A stretch of DNA of 64,000 nt from Schaedlerella arabinosiphila (GCF_003885045.1 NZ_RHJS01000002.1:4084501-4148500), one strand, 5' to 3'. Shown: positions 1-8,881, counted from the first letter of the stretch. Numbers and translations are program-made. The notes: generated from the sequence alone by a model not told the origin.

Positions 1-1167
1 GGAGCGCACACTGGCTTTCATGATGTCCTCCTCGCTGGCCAGAATCCGGGACAGCACCCGCAGCACGTTGCCGTCCACCGCCGGCTTCGGAATCCCGTAT
101 GCAAAGGAACTGACCGCGCCCGCCGTATAATTGCCGATTCCGGCAAGGGACCGGATTGTATCATATGTATGAGGAAATTCGCCCCCGTATTCCTCCATCA
201 CCTGTCTGGCCGCTTTCTGCATGTTCCGCACCCGGTTGTAGTATCCCAGCCCTTCCCAAAGCTTCATAAGCCGGTCCTCCGGCACCTCCGCCAGTTCCCT
301 GACTGTGGGGAGGGCTTCCAGAAACCGTTCATAATAACGCTTTACGGCCTCCACCCGGGTCTGCTGGAGCATGATCTCGGACACCCAGATCCGGTATGCG
401 TCGGTGGTATTCCGCCAGGGCAGATCCCTCCGGTTCTCCCGATACCATGCGGCAATGGGTCCTGAGAGTTCTTTCAGGCGTGGGCTTTCCAGCACCACAG
501 GGACGGGATCAGCGATCTGGATCTCGTCTCCGCTTACCCGGCAGTCATAAGCCAGCAGTCTGACCCCGGCCGCCTTGGCGGACTTCAAAGCCTGGCAAAA
601 GGCAGGATGGGTATCCATATTGGGCGTAAAATAGCGTACCCCCTTCATCTGGATCACGAAAAATACATATGCCTCATATCCCTCCCTGACCGCCTTTTCC
701 AGCTCCTGCAGATGCTTCACCGCACGGTCGCTGGGCGCATCTGGGAATCGGACCACACCGTTTTCTTCCAGTGTGACCCCTTTTACTTCTATAAAGGCCC
801 GGCTGTTTCCGGTCTCCACATAGAGGTCAAAGCGGGAATTGCCGTACGTGGTCTCCGGCCTGACCAGGCGGATATCGGGCTTTAGATTTCCGGCCTCCAC
901 CCATTCTTTTACCACCTGGTTGGGCACCTGGGAATCCATATTGATCATCCGGCTGCCTTTTTCCACGCCGATCAGATCCCACTTCGTTTTCCGCGCGGGC
1001 TTTTCGCTCTCCTGCACATAGATAGGCGCCCCGGGCCTTAAAAGCTCCGCACACCTGCCTGTATTTTTCACATGGATGACTTCCTTTTTTCCCGCCAGTT
1101 CCGCATATGCGATGAACCGGTTGGGGCGTTCCAGAAAGACTCCTTTTGAAATGCGTTCGTATTTCAT
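1..1167 (-). CDS. SfsA-MutY fusion protein (3' end cut by window)
   Basis: One uninterrupted frame runs from an ATG at 1167 (AAGGA eight bases upstream) to the window edge, 389 codons. Residues 1 to about 230 are SfsA-like: the start MKYERISKG, RMINMDSQVPNQVV, the nuclease-like FIEVKGVTLEE stretch and TPNMDTHPAFCQAL. With no stop it continues into an adenine DNA glycosylase: PWRNTTDAYRIWVSEIMLQQ holds the conserved Glu, followed by the helix-hairpin-helix LAGIGNYTAG and the catalytic Asp in VDGNVLRVLSR. MutY removes A opposite 8-oxoG; SfsA is a DNA-binding or nuclease-like protein of uncertain role. I read all codons between 421 and 660 in this frame and found no stop. The Fe-S cluster and C-terminal domain lie outside the window. 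The fusion is seen directly; joint function is inference. Confidence 0.88.
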   Translation of the reverse strand, partial: MKYERISKGVFLERPNRFIAYAELAGKKEVIHVKNTGRCAELLRPGAPIYVQESEKPARKTKWDLIGVEKGSRMINMDSQVPNQVVKEWVEAGNLKPDIRLVRPETTYGNSRFDLYVETGNSRAFIEVKGVTLEENGVVRFPDAPSDRAVKHLQELEKAVREGYEAYVFFVIQMKGVRYFTPNMDTHPAFCQALKSAKAAGVRLLAYDCRVSGDEIQIADPVPVVLESPRLKELSGPIAAWYRENRRDLPWRNTTDAYRIWVSEIMLQQTRVEAVKRYYERFLEALPTVRELAEVPEDRLMKLWEGLGYYNRVRNMQKAARQVMEEYGGEFPHTYDTIRSLAGIGNYTAGAVSSFAYGIPKPAVDGNVLRVLSRILASEEDIMKASVRS

Positions 1168-1269
1168 AGCCATATTCCTTCTATAATTCTGTCGCTGGTT
1201 TTTGCTGTTCTTCGAATAATAACCATGATTGTACTACCTTTTTCAACTTATTTCAATAACCATGGAATG

Positions 1270-1316
1270 AAAAAAATCTTACCGGCCTTCCATGTTCTGG
1301 AAACCGGTAAGATTCT
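1270..1316 (-). terminator. Rho-independent terminator of the amino acid ABC operon
   Basis: An 11-bp perfect stem (1275-1285 with 1304-1314) is followed on the minus strand by a run of T at 1270-1276. It lies just after the ATPase gene and before the SfsA-MutY gene. Confidence 0.85.
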
Positions 1317-1346
1317 GTTTCTGTCCAGTTCTATAATTTTTCTCTT

Positions 1347-2093
1347 TCACAAGATCTTTGACAGAAATTCCTTCAGCCTTGGATCTCTGGGATTGCCGAA
1401 AAATTCATCCGGCGTCCCCTGCTCTTTCACCTGCCCCTGATCCATGAAAAGCACTCTGGTGGCAACCTCTTTTGCAAATCCCATCTCATGGGTAACCACC
1501 ACCATGGTCATTCCGTCGTGGGCAAGCTGCTTCATCAGCTCCAGCACCTCCCCGACCATCTCCGGGTCCAGCGCGGAGGTCGGTTCGTCGAATAACATCA
1601 CATCCGGATTCATCGCCAGGGAACGGACAATCGCGATCCTCTGCTTCTGGCCGCCTGACAGTTGGGACGGATAGGACCCCGCCTTCTCCTCCAGGCCCAC
1701 CTTTCTCAGAAGCTGCATCCCTTCCTTTTCCGCCTCTTCCCTGCTTTTTTTCAAAAGCTTGATGGGAGCCAGTGTAATATTTTCCAGGATGGTCTTGTGC
1801 GGGAACAGGTTGAAGTGCTGAAATACCATCCCCATCTTCTGACGGTGCCTGTCAATGTCGGTCTGTTTTCCTGTGATGTCCACCCCTTCAAAATAAATAT
1901 GCCCGGAGGTGGGAACCTCCAGCAGGTTCAGCGACCGCAGAAATGTTGATTTTCCGGAGCCGGACGGCCCCACGATGACCACCACTTCCCCTTTCTGGAT
2001 CTCCTCTGAAACGCCGTTTAATGCATGCAGGCTGTCATCGAAAACTTTATGGATCTCTTCTACTTTGATTAATGTTTCCCCATTAATGATCAC
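1347..2093 (-). CDS. Polar amino acid ABC transporter, ATP-binding protein (GlnQ-type)
   Basis: 248 residues, the usual length for a GlnQ/HisP-type ATPase. Walker A is GPSGSGKST (42-50), the Q-loop Gln is near 92, the signature LSGGQ is at 145-149, and Walker B VMLFDEP is at 165-171. It energises uptake of a polar amino acid together with the permease and binding protein upstream. The start is GTG at 2093, which overlaps the permease stop by 11 bases, so translation is probably coupled. The substrate (glutamine, glutamate, cystine or other) cannot be decided from sequence. Confidence 0.93.
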   Translation of the reverse strand: MIINGETLIKVEEIHKVFDDSLHALNGVSEEIQKGEVVVIVGPSGSGKSTFLRSLNLLEVPTSGHIYFEGVDITGKQTDIDRHRQKMGMVFQHFNLFPHKTILENITLAPIKLLKKSREEAEKEGMQLLRKVGLEEKAGSYPSQLSGGQKQRIAIVRSLAMNPDVMLFDEPTSALDPEMVGEVLELMKQLAHDGMTMVVVTHEMGFAKEVATRVLFMDQGQVKEQGTPDEFFGNPRDPRLKEFLSKIL

Positions 2094-2775
2094 TGTTTCT
2101 CAGCCTCCTCTCCAGCATATTCACCAGTCTTGTGAAGATCATGACCATCACCAGATAGATCAGCGCTACGGCCAGAAGGGGCATGAACGCGTCATATGTA
2201 CGGCTTCGGATGATATCTCCGCCCTTGGTCAGATCCTGGAGTGCAATGTATCCGGATACTGACGTCTCTTTCAGCAGCACAATAAATTCATTTCCCAACG
2301 CCGGAAGGACATTTTTGAATGCCTGCGGCATGATGATGTAGCGCATGGTCTGGGAGTAATTGAAGCCAAGGCTCCGGCCTGCCTCAAACTGCCCGTTGTC
2401 GATGGACATGATGCCTGACCGGAAGATCTCCGCCACATAGGCCCCGGAGTTGATGCCGAATGCCATGATCGCGACCAGGATCTTGCTGATATCGACTGTT
2501 CCGAAAATCACAAAATAGATGATCAGAAGCTGCACCACTACCGGGGTGCCGCGGATCACCGTAAGATAGACGCTGCAGACAAAGTTGAGTACCTTCATCT
2601 TCCCGGTCTTGTCGTAGGTGGATCTTACAACCGCAATCAGAAATCCGATCACGATCCCCAGGATAACCGCAAACAAGGTCACCCGAAGCGTCACGGTCAG
2701 TCCTTCCCAGATATAGTTCCAACGGTCGTCTTTTATAAAATTATCGTAAAACCTCTCCTGAAATGTCTGCAGCAT
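2083..2775 (-). CDS. Polar amino acid ABC transporter permease (HisM/GlnP family)
   Basis: 230 residues with several membrane segments (for example residues about 27-48 and the C-terminal PLLAVALIYLVMVMIF). It carries the EAA-type loop of this family (EAGRSLGFNYSQTMRYIIMPQAF), which contacts the ATPase. It is the membrane subunit between the periplasm-side binding protein gene (25 bases upstream) and the overlapping ATPase gene. One permease gene suggests a homodimeric channel. Confidence 0.92.
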   Translation of the reverse strand: MLQTFQERFYDNFIKDDRWNYIWEGLTVTLRVTLFAVILGIVIGFLIAVVRSTYDKTGKMKVLNFVCSVYLTVIRGTPVVVQLLIIYFVIFGTVDISKILVAIMAFGINSGAYVAEIFRSGIMSIDNGQFEAGRSLGFNYSQTMRYIIMPQAFKNVLPALGNEFIVLLKETSVSGYIALQDLTKGGDIIRSRTYDAFMPLLAVALIYLVMVMIFTRLVNMLERRLRNSDH

Positions 2776-2800
2776 ACTCTCTTCCTCTTTGAATCAATGA

Positions 2801-3628
2801 TTATTCTGCCGAGATGTATTTTCCAATGATCTCATCCAGCTTTCCGGAATCCTTCAGGTTCGCCAGTGCGGTGTTCACCTTTTCCAGAAGCTCGTCGTTG
2901 TCCTTTGCGATTGCGATCGCATACTCTTCCTCAGTCAGCGGTTCATCCAGGATCTTCAGCCCTTCGTTCTCTGCCGCAAAGACTTTGGCCGGCTCGCCGT
3001 CGATCACTACCGCGTCGATCTTATCCTGCTGCAGCGCCTGAACGGCTTCCATTCCTTTGTTGTAGCGCTCTACTTCAGCGTCCTCAATGTCCTCCGCATA
3101 GATGTCTCCTGTGGTTCCGAGCTGCACGCCGATCTTCTTTCCTGTCAGGTCATCCACGCCTGCAATGTCGCTGCCCTCTTTTACAATGATCATCTGTGCA
3201 GCTTCCGCGTAGGTATCGGAGAAATTGACGTTTTTGAGACGATCCGGATCTACAGTCATGCCTGCAAGCCCCATATCTGCCTTTCCGCCGGAAACTGCGG
3301 TAATGATCGACTCAAAGGCCATATCTTCAATCTTCAGCTCCATACCGAGCTCGTCCGCGATTGCCGCCGCGATATCTGCGTCGATTCCCACGATCTCATC
3401 GCCTTCGTGGTATTCATAGGGCGGGAACTCCGCGTTTGTCGCCATAACCAGAGTTCCGCCGCTGCCGGAGTCTTCCCCGGATGCTTCGTCTGCATCGTCC
3501 GCGCCGGCTGCTTCATCCGACTCTGCAGTATTTCCGCTGTCTCCTGCAGAATTACCGCCGGAACCGCATGCCGCCATAGAAAATACACATGCTGCCGCTA
3601 ATAAAATGCATAAAAACTTTTTCTTCAT
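2801..3628 (-). CDS. Amino acid ABC transporter substrate-binding lipoprotein
   Basis: The chosen ATG (3628) is preceded by GGAGGAGAGA at ideal spacing; an upstream in-frame ATG at 3670 lacks this. The product is 275 residues. It starts with a lipoprotein signal (MKKKFLCILLAAACVFSMAAC) with the lipidated Cys, an acidic Gly/Ser/Asp-rich linker of about 40 residues, then an SBP family 3 fold (EFPPYEYHEGDEIVGIDADI; ADMGLAGMTVDPDR). It binds the amino acid outside the membrane and delivers it to the permease. First gene of the three-gene operon. Confidence 0.92.
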   Translation of the reverse strand: MKKKFLCILLAAACVFSMAACGSGGNSAGDSGNTAESDEAAGADDADEASGEDSGSGGTLVMATNAEFPPYEYHEGDEIVGIDADIAAAIADELGMELKIEDMAFESIITAVSGGKADMGLAGMTVDPDRLKNVNFSDTYAEAAQMIIVKEGSDIAGVDDLTGKKIGVQLGTTGDIYAEDIEDAEVERYNKGMEAVQALQQDKIDAVVIDGEPAKVFAAENEGLKILDEPLTEEEYAIAIAKDNDELLEKVNTALANLKDSGKLDEIIGKYISAE

Positions 3629-3697
3629 AATCTCTCCTCCATACTTTTTCATTCTATCATTGTCTTTCAATATGCATAATCATACACACATTTTTAT

Positions 3698-3725
3698 ATT
3701 TTATCAGGTTTTTGCAAAAATACAA
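3698..3725 (-). promoter_or_regulatory. Putative promoter of the amino acid ABC operon
   Basis: On the minus strand a TTGTAT -35 (3720-3725) and a TAAAAT -10 (3698-3703) are 16 bases apart, about 70 bases upstream of the binding-protein start, in an AT-rich stretch. No operator was recognised. Confidence 0.5.
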
Positions 3726-3777
3726 GACTTATGCTCTAATTTTATTCAAAAACCATGAATCCTGGGGCATAAAAAAT

Positions 3778-3814
3778 ACCGGCCAGCCATTGATCCGCTG
3801 TCCGGTGTTTTTTT
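3778..3814. terminator. Bidirectional terminator between uppP and the ABC operon
   Basis: The stem ACCGGCCAGC / GCTGTCCGGT (3778-3787 with 3797-3806, one mismatch) has a T7 run on the plus side (3808-3814) and an A-rich run at 3771-3776 that gives a U-tract on the minus strand. It most likely ends the uppP transcript. Confidence 0.75.
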
Positions 3815-3820
3815 ACACGG

Positions 3821-3983
3821 GCCGTATTGATACCGCAGGCAGTCCGGGAGTTCCGACGCAGGCCGCGTTGATACCGCAGGCAGTCCGGATTCCCGGCGCA
3901 GGACGCGTTGATAACGCAGGCAGTCCCGGATTTCCGGCGCAGGCCCCGTTTTATGCCGCAAGCAGTCCGGCAATTCCGAAATA
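3821..3983. repeat. Four degenerate 40-41 bp tandem repeats, the last being the uppP 3' end
   Basis: Units start near 3821, 3862, 3902 and 3943 and share a core like ccgcaggcagtccgg followed by attccggcgcagg. The fourth unit contains the last codons and stop of uppP. The array therefore looks like repeated duplication of the 3' end of the gene into its own 3' untranslated region, followed by divergence. Boundaries are approximate. Confidence 0.75.
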
Positions 3984-4790
3984 AGCCAGTACGATCACGC
4001 CCAGCGCGATCCGGTAATATCCGAATACTTTAAAGTCATGGTTCTTGATGTACTGCATCAAAAACTTGATGGCGAATACCGACACTCCGAATGATATGCC
4101 GCAGCCCAGCAGGAGCAGAAAGACTTCGCTGCCCATGATGCCTCCGCCTTCTTTGAAAAATTTTAAGATCTTCAAAAAGCTGGCTCCGAACATAACCGGG
4201 ATTCCCAGGAAAAAGGTGAACTCTGCCGCAACGCCCCTGGCAGTCCCGATCAGCAGCGCGCCGATGATCGTCGCCCCGGAGCGTGACGTTCCCGGGATCA
4301 GCGCCAGCACCTGAAAGGCGCCGATAATCAGCACCATGGGGATCGTCAGCTTGGAAAGCTTTGTCACCGCCGGCTGCTTGTTCTTATGGCTTTCTTCGAC
4401 TACGATAAACAGGATTCCGTAGATGATGAGGGTTGCCGCCACCACATACGCGTTCATGAATTTGGCTTCGATCATATCGTCGAACAGAAGCCCGATCACT
4501 GCTGCCGGCACCGCTGCAATAGCCACCTTCACCCAAAGCTGGATGGTCAGCATTTTCTGCTTTTGTGTCTTTTTCGGTGAAAATGGGTTCAGCTTATGAA
4601 AATAGATCACCACCACGGCCAGGATCGCCCCGAGCTGGATGACCACATTGAACATCTCTATAAAGGCCTCGCTTTGTTCCAGCTTGATAAACTCCTCCAC
4701 CAGGATCAGATGCCCTGTGCTGCTGATGGGAAGCCACTCTGTAATCCCTTCCACAATCCCCAGAATAATGACTTTTAATGCTTCTAACAT
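3951..4790 (-). CDS. uppP: Undecaprenyl-diphosphatase UppP (BacA)
   Basis: 279 residues, standard length. It dephosphorylates undecaprenyl diphosphate to recycle the lipid carrier for peptidoglycan and other envelope polymers, and can confer bacitracin resistance. The two conserved motifs are visible: EGITEWLPISSTGH near the N-terminus (about 14-27) and PGTSRSGATI in the second half, together with multiple hydrophobic helices. It follows the HAD phosphatase gene by 10 bases, so the two are likely co-transcribed. Its 3' end is copied in tandem downstream. Confidence 0.96.
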   Translation of the reverse strand: MLEALKVIILGIVEGITEWLPISSTGHLILVEEFIKLEQSEAFIEMFNVVIQLGAILAVVVIYFHKLNPFSPKKTQKQKMLTIQLWVKVAIAAVPAAVIGLLFDDMIEAKFMNAYVVAATLIIYGILFIVVEESHKNKQPAVTKLSKLTIPMVLIIGAFQVLALIPGTSRSGATIIGALLIGTARGVAAEFTFFLGIPVMFGASFLKILKFFKEGGGIMGSEVFLLLLGCGISFGVSVFAIKFLMQYIKNHDFKVFGYYRIALGVIVLAYFGIAGLLAA

Positions 4791-4800
4791 TGTTCTCCTC

Positions 4801-5640
4801 CTAATCCATACTTTGGCAAAACGCGTATTTTATGATGGCTTTTGCTGCCCCTTCTTCATCGTTGGTTTCGGCTACGTAATCCGCGGCCGCCTTGACCTTT
4901 TCCTCTGCATTTCCCATGGCCACGCCGATACCGGAACGCTCCAGCATCTGGATATCGTTGTCCCCGTCCCCACAGGCCATGATCTCTTCCGGACGAATCC
5001 CCAGCAGCTCTCCAAGCTCCATCAGGCCGGTTCCTTTATCCACGCCCACCGCGTTGATCTCAATATTATATCCAAGGGAGGACACCAGCACGAGCTCTTC
5101 ATACTGCTCCAGTTCCTTCCATGCCTGCCCGAGCTCCCCCATATCCGCAAACAGCGCCTGAACCTTATCCATATCCTGATTCTCCCTGTCGATTAGTTCG
5201 GGAAGGCTGGGAACGGCCTTCCGTGAACTGCGGACGTACTCCCACATGTGAGGGTTATGATGATACCGCGAGATCTGGTCCAGCTTTTTTGCTTCCGCAT
5301 ATCCCTGTCCTTCAAAGTATACCTCTTGTAATGTATCATATTTCCGTAAAATTTCCAATGCCTTTTTTGCACTTTTCAGAGGAAGCAGATGTTCGATCAG
5401 AACCTTGCCTGTCTGCGTATCCAGGATTCGCGCCCCGTTGGAGGTCAGGGCGTAGCGCATTCCCGGAAGGTTCCTCAGTTCTTCCGGTATGCCTGTATAG
5501 GGGCGCCCCGTAGCCATAAGCACCAGGATTCCCCGTTCAATCGCTTCTGTCAATACCTGCCTGGTAAACGGCAGCAGCCTTTTATCCGATGTCAGCAGCG
5601 TCCCGTCCAGATCCAGACCTATCATTTTTATCTTATGCAT
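4801..5640 (-). CDS. Cof-type HAD-IIB family phosphatase
   Basis: 279 residues. The HAD motif I DLDGTLLTSD is at 9-18, motif II is in VLMATGRP, and the C-terminal motif GDGDNDIQML carries the Mg-binding Asp residues. A large C2B cap lies between, as usual for Cof/YidA-like phosphatases, which act on sugar phosphates or nucleotide-derived cofactors; the substrate is unknown. The gene is first in a two-gene unit with uppP and is divergent from the wall hydrolase gene. The ATG at 5640 has only a modest Shine-Dalgarno match. Confidence 0.9.
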   Translation of the reverse strand: MHKIKMIGLDLDGTLLTSDKRLLPFTRQVLTEAIERGILVLMATGRPYTGIPEELRNLPGMRYALTSNGARILDTQTGKVLIEHLLPLKSAKKALEILRKYDTLQEVYFEGQGYAEAKKLDQISRYHHNPHMWEYVRSSRKAVPSLPELIDRENQDMDKVQALFADMGELGQAWKELEQYEELVLVSSLGYNIEINAVGVDKGTGLMELGELLGIRPEEIMACGDGDNDIQMLERSGIGVAMGNAEEKVKAAADYVAETNDEEGAAKAIIKYAFCQSMD

Positions 5641-5700
5641 GATCCTTTTAGTTCCTTCCTTTTATTTCCTTATTTTATGTTACGAAGTTTTTACAAAAAT

Positions 5701-5742
5701 ATTTTAACAAAAATTGATTTATTATGCAAATTATAGTATACT
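5701..5742. promoter_or_regulatory. Overlapping divergent promoters for the HAD/uppP unit and the wall hydrolase
   Basis: Plus strand: TTGATT (5714-5719), 17-base spacer, TATACT (5737-5742), driving the wall hydrolase gene. Minus strand: TTGCAT (5724-5729), 17-base spacer, TAAAAT (5701-5706), driving the phosphatase gene. The elements interleave, so the two promoters may compete for polymerase. Confidence 0.75.
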
Positions 5743-5787
5743 ATCATAGGCAAATCTTTTACTGAAAGTTTGAAAGGAAATTTTTTT

Positions 5788-7011
5788 ATGAAACCTCATA
5801 TACAACAAAGGATAAAGACACTGCGGATGTCTTCCCGGATGAAGTTCCCGCGCAAAGCATGTGCGGGTCTTAAGGGATGCGCGCTGGGTGTGCTGGTCTG
5901 CTCTCTGGTCATGACATGCTCCCCTCTTCTAGTACACGCGGACGACATCTCAGATCTGGAAAACAAGGCCAGTTCACTGAACAGCCAGTTAAGCGGCATC
6001 AATCAGGAAATGGTAAAGATCAGCGATGAGATCACTTCCGCGAAGAATCAGATCGAAATCATCAATGGCGAAATCCTCCGTACCCAGGATTCGCTTGCGG
6101 ATGCCCAGGCAGACGAGGCCGAACGCTACCAGGCAATGAAATCGCGTATTAAGTATATGTATGAAGTGGGCAACGAATCACTGCTGGAAATGCTTTTTTC
6201 AGCGGAGAGCATGACTGATTTTCTGAACAAGGCGGAATTTATTGAAAACATCAGCAGCTATGATCGTGATATGCTCGACAGGCTGCATACGATACGCGAG
6301 GAAATCGCGGAACGGGAGCAGGTCCTTCTGGATCAGCAGGCATCCCTGATCAGCCTGCAGGATCGGCTGGAACAGCGGCGTGTGGAATTGAACGCGACAG
6401 CCAAGGCGACTTCCACAGACCTTGCCACATTCAACATGCAGCTCGCCGCGCTCCGCCAGGAAGAAGCCCGCAGAGCGGAGGAGGCAAGAAAGGCCGAGGA
6501 AGCGAAGAAGAATGAACAGAAGCCGGGTACCGTGCCCACCGTACCGGCTGTGTCGGAGGAAGTAAAGCCCGGAGAAGATAAAAAACCTGAAGAAGAAAAG
6601 AAACCGGATGAGGGCACATTGGAAGATACAGTTGTAAACGGCGGTTCAGCCAATGTTTCAGCGGGAGAACTGGATATCTTCGCCGCCATACTGGAATGTG
6701 AGGCCATGCAGGAGCACGACTCGCTTCTGGCCGTGGCTACCGTGATCATGAACCGTATGAGCAGCTCCCTTTTCCCGAATACGATCAAAGATATCGTCTA
6801 TGCGGAGGGACAGTTTGAACCGGTCTGGACAGGCCGTCTGGATACGGTCCTCAGCAGAGGGCCAAGCGACCTTTCCTATCAGGTGGCGCAGGAGGCGCTG
6901 AACGGCGCAAGGCTTCCGTCTGTTGCGGATTGTTACTACTTTTTATATGCAGGCGCGACCAATCGGCCGGGCGTCAATGTGGGAAACAATTTATTTTTCC
7001 AGTCCTGGTAA
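5788..7011 (+). CDS. Secreted cell wall hydrolase, coiled coil plus SleB-like domain
   Basis: The ATG at 5788 is preceded by GAAAGGA; an in-frame TTG at 5770 is less likely. The 407-residue product has a signal peptide (hydrophobic stretch GCALGVLVCSLVMTCSPLLV, cleaved near HADD). A long helical coiled coil follows (residues about 45-240), like the N-terminus of PcsB/EnvC-type proteins. Next comes an Ala/Glu/Lys then Pro-rich linker. The C-terminal Hydrolase_2 (SleB-like) domain (LDIFAAILECEA, ATVIMNRM, GQFEPVW, CYYFLYAGATN) probably cleaves peptidoglycan. It is monocistronic with terminators after it. Sporulation role versus vegetative growth role cannot be told apart here. Confidence 0.88.
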   Translation: MKPHIQQRIKTLRMSSRMKFPRKACAGLKGCALGVLVCSLVMTCSPLLVHADDISDLENKASSLNSQLSGINQEMVKISDEITSAKNQIEIINGEILRTQDSLADAQADEAERYQAMKSRIKYMYEVGNESLLEMLFSAESMTDFLNKAEFIENISSYDRDMLDRLHTIREEIAEREQVLLDQQASLISLQDRLEQRRVELNATAKATSTDLATFNMQLAALRQEEARRAEEARKAEEAKKNEQKPGTVPTVPAVSEEVKPGEDKKPEEEKKPDEGTLEDTVVNGGSANVSAGELDIFAAILECEAMQEHDSLLAVATVIMNRMSSSLFPNTIKDIVYAEGQFEPVWTGRLDTVLSRGPSDLSYQVAQEALNGARLPSVADCYYFLYAGATNRPGVNVGNNLFFQSW

Positions 7012-7022
7012 TATTTTATGGT

Positions 7023-7143
7023 TGTACATACCTCGGCCAGGGTATGTACAGCACAACAATATTTCAAGCAAAAAACCTGCCGGTAAGGGCAGGTTTTTCA
7101 ATGCTGTTATATGCAGAAAAAGCTGCCGCCGGCAGCTTTTTCT
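7023..7143. terminator. Three stacked hairpins ending convergent transcripts
   Basis: First hairpin: 10-bp perfect stem 7023-7032 with 7041-7050, no T-tract. Second: AACCTGCC / GGCAGGTT (7074-7095) followed by T. Third: near-perfect palindrome with GCTGCC/GGCAGC core flanked by A5 and T5 (7116-7143), which works in both directions. They separate the wall hydrolase gene from rplQ, the last gene of the ribosomal cluster. Confidence 0.9.
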
Positions 7144-7177
7144 ATATGGTAAAATCTCATTCGATTCTGTAAACGGA

Positions 7178-7714
7178 TTATACTAACTCAAGAAGTACTT
7201 CTAAAGCCGCATCTCCTTTACGCTGTCCGATCTTTACGATTCTAGTGTATCCGCCGTTGCGGTTTTCGTACTTCGGAGCAATCTCGGTAAACAGCTTGTC
7301 TACTAAATCTACCTTCTTCGTGTTCTTCTTCTTTCCTGCTGCTGCAGCCGGAACTTCCGTTACCGGATAGAGAACCTTAAGCATCTCTCTTCTTGCATGG
7401 AGTCTGCTCGGCAGATCTTTTTTGATCTTCTTTTCCACTTCATCGTATACGGTTACTTTCTTTCCGTCAACGACTTCTTTTACTCTCTTGCCGTCTTTGT
7501 CCTTGCGTGCAACCTTTGCCTTTACGGTTACTTCTTCGTAGTTGTCTTTTTCCTTGACAGCCTTAGCGATCAGGCCCTCCGCAACCTTGCGGATCTCCTT
7601 TGCCTTTGCTTCAGTCGTCACAATCTTGCCGTTGTTCAGCAGTGCAGTTACCTGGTTTCTGATTAAGGCTTTTCTCTGGCTGGATGTTCTGCCGAGTTTT
7701 CTATATTTTGCCAT
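7178..7714 (-). CDS. rplQ: 50S ribosomal protein L17
   Basis: The start MAKYRKLGRT at 7714 is preceded by GGAGG; it gives 178 residues. This is clearly longer than the common 115-130 residue L17. The extra length is a Lys-rich charged insertion (about residues 60-100, KEKDNYEEVTVK...YDEVEKKIKK) between the two L17 halves, plus an Ala/Lys linker; the C-terminus GGYTRIVKIGQRKGDAA is canonical. L17 binds 23S rRNA near the exit tunnel. Last gene of the cluster, 140 bases after rpoA. Confidence 0.96.
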   Translation of the reverse strand: MAKYRKLGRTSSQRKALIRNQVTALLNNGKIVTTEAKAKEIRKVAEGLIAKAVKEKDNYEEVTVKAKVARKDKDGKRVKEVVDGKKVTVYDEVEKKIKKDLPSRLHARREMLKVLYPVTEVPAAAAGKKKNTKKVDLVDKLFTEIAPKYENRNGGYTRIVKIGQRKGDAALEVLLELV

Positions 7715-7854
7715 TGTTCTATCCTCCATTAATTCGCTTACCGGGCGGCTTTACGCCCCGTAAGTCTGACATTTGGTTATGCATTCTTCGGGCTTATTAA
7801 TCAAATGCTCCGGCCATGCGCATCGGGCTTACTGGCCGGATATTTGGATCTTTT

Positions 7855-8814
7855 TTATTCCTCACCTGAATTTAATTCCAGGTTCAGTTCTTTCAGCTTT
7901 GCAAGGACTTCTTCCAGAGACTTGCGTCCCAGGTTCCTTACTTTCATCATGTCTTCCGGCGTCTTGTTCGTAAGTTCCTCCACCGTATTGATATCTGCCC
8001 TCTTCAGGCAGTTGTATGAACGGACGGATAATTCCAGTTCATCAATACTCATTTCCAGAACTTTCTCTTTTTCATCATCTTCTTTTTCAATCATGACCTC
8101 AGCAGCCTGTGCAACTTCTGACAGGTCGATGAATAATTTCAGATGTTCGCTGAGTACCTTTGCGGCAAGGCTGACCGCCTCGTCCGGAAGCAGTGTACCT
8201 CTTGTCCATACGTCCAGTGTGAGCTTGTCGTAATCGGTTATCTGTCCGACACGTGTATTCTCTACTGACATGTTTACACGGTCTACAGGCGTATAGATAG
8301 AATCTATCAGGATGACGCCGATTGGTATATCTTCTCCCTTGTTCTTATCTGCGCTGATATAACCTCTTCCCTTTGTGATTGTAAGCTCCATGTACAACTT
8401 GCTGTCCTTGCCGCCGCTTAATGTAGCGATGACCTGATCCGGATTCATAATCTCAATATCGGCATCCGCCTGGATATCGGCACCTGTTACAACGCCTTCT
8501 CCCTCGAATTCGATATATGCAGTCTTCACTTCGTCTGATTCCGATGTATTCTTGATTGCCAGACATTTCAGATTCATGATAATCTCGGTCACATCTTCTT
8601 TTACGCCCGGAATGGAACTAAATTCGTGCAGTACTCCGTCAATCTTCACGGAGCTGATCGCCGCCCCGGGAAGAGAAGAAAGCATGATCCGTCTCAGGGA
8701 ATTACCCAATGTGATCCCGTAACCCCGCTCCAACGGCTCTACAACGAATCTCCCATACTTCTTATCTTCTGAAATTTCTGTAATTTCGATATTCGGTTTA
8801 TTAAAATCAAACAC
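7855..8814 (-). CDS. rpoA: RNA polymerase alpha subunit
   Basis: 319 residues with GTG start at 8814 after GGAGGG. The N-terminal dimerisation domain (RRIMLSSLPGAAISSVKIDGVLHEF) is followed by an acidic linker (EKEDDEKEKV) and the C-terminal domain (IDELELSVRSYNCLKRADINTV, with NLGRKSLEEVLAKL) that binds UP elements and activators. Classic alpha-operon position between rpsD and rplQ. Confidence 0.98.
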   Translation of the reverse strand: MFDFNKPNIEITEISEDKKYGRFVVEPLERGYGITLGNSLRRIMLSSLPGAAISSVKIDGVLHEFSSIPGVKEDVTEIIMNLKCLAIKNTSESDEVKTAYIEFEGEGVVTGADIQADADIEIMNPDQVIATLSGGKDSKLYMELTITKGRGYISADKNKGEDIPIGVILIDSIYTPVDRVNMSVENTRVGQITDYDKLTLDVWTRGTLLPDEAVSLAAKVLSEHLKLFIDLSEVAQAAEVMIEKEDDEKEKVLEMSIDELELSVRSYNCLKRADINTVEELTNKTPEDMMKVRNLGRKSLEEVLAKLKELNLELNSGEE

Positions 8815-8881
8815 TACACAACCCTCCTTATGGGTTAAAAAATATTGAGGGGTACTTTTTAATCATGCCATATCCGAATGA

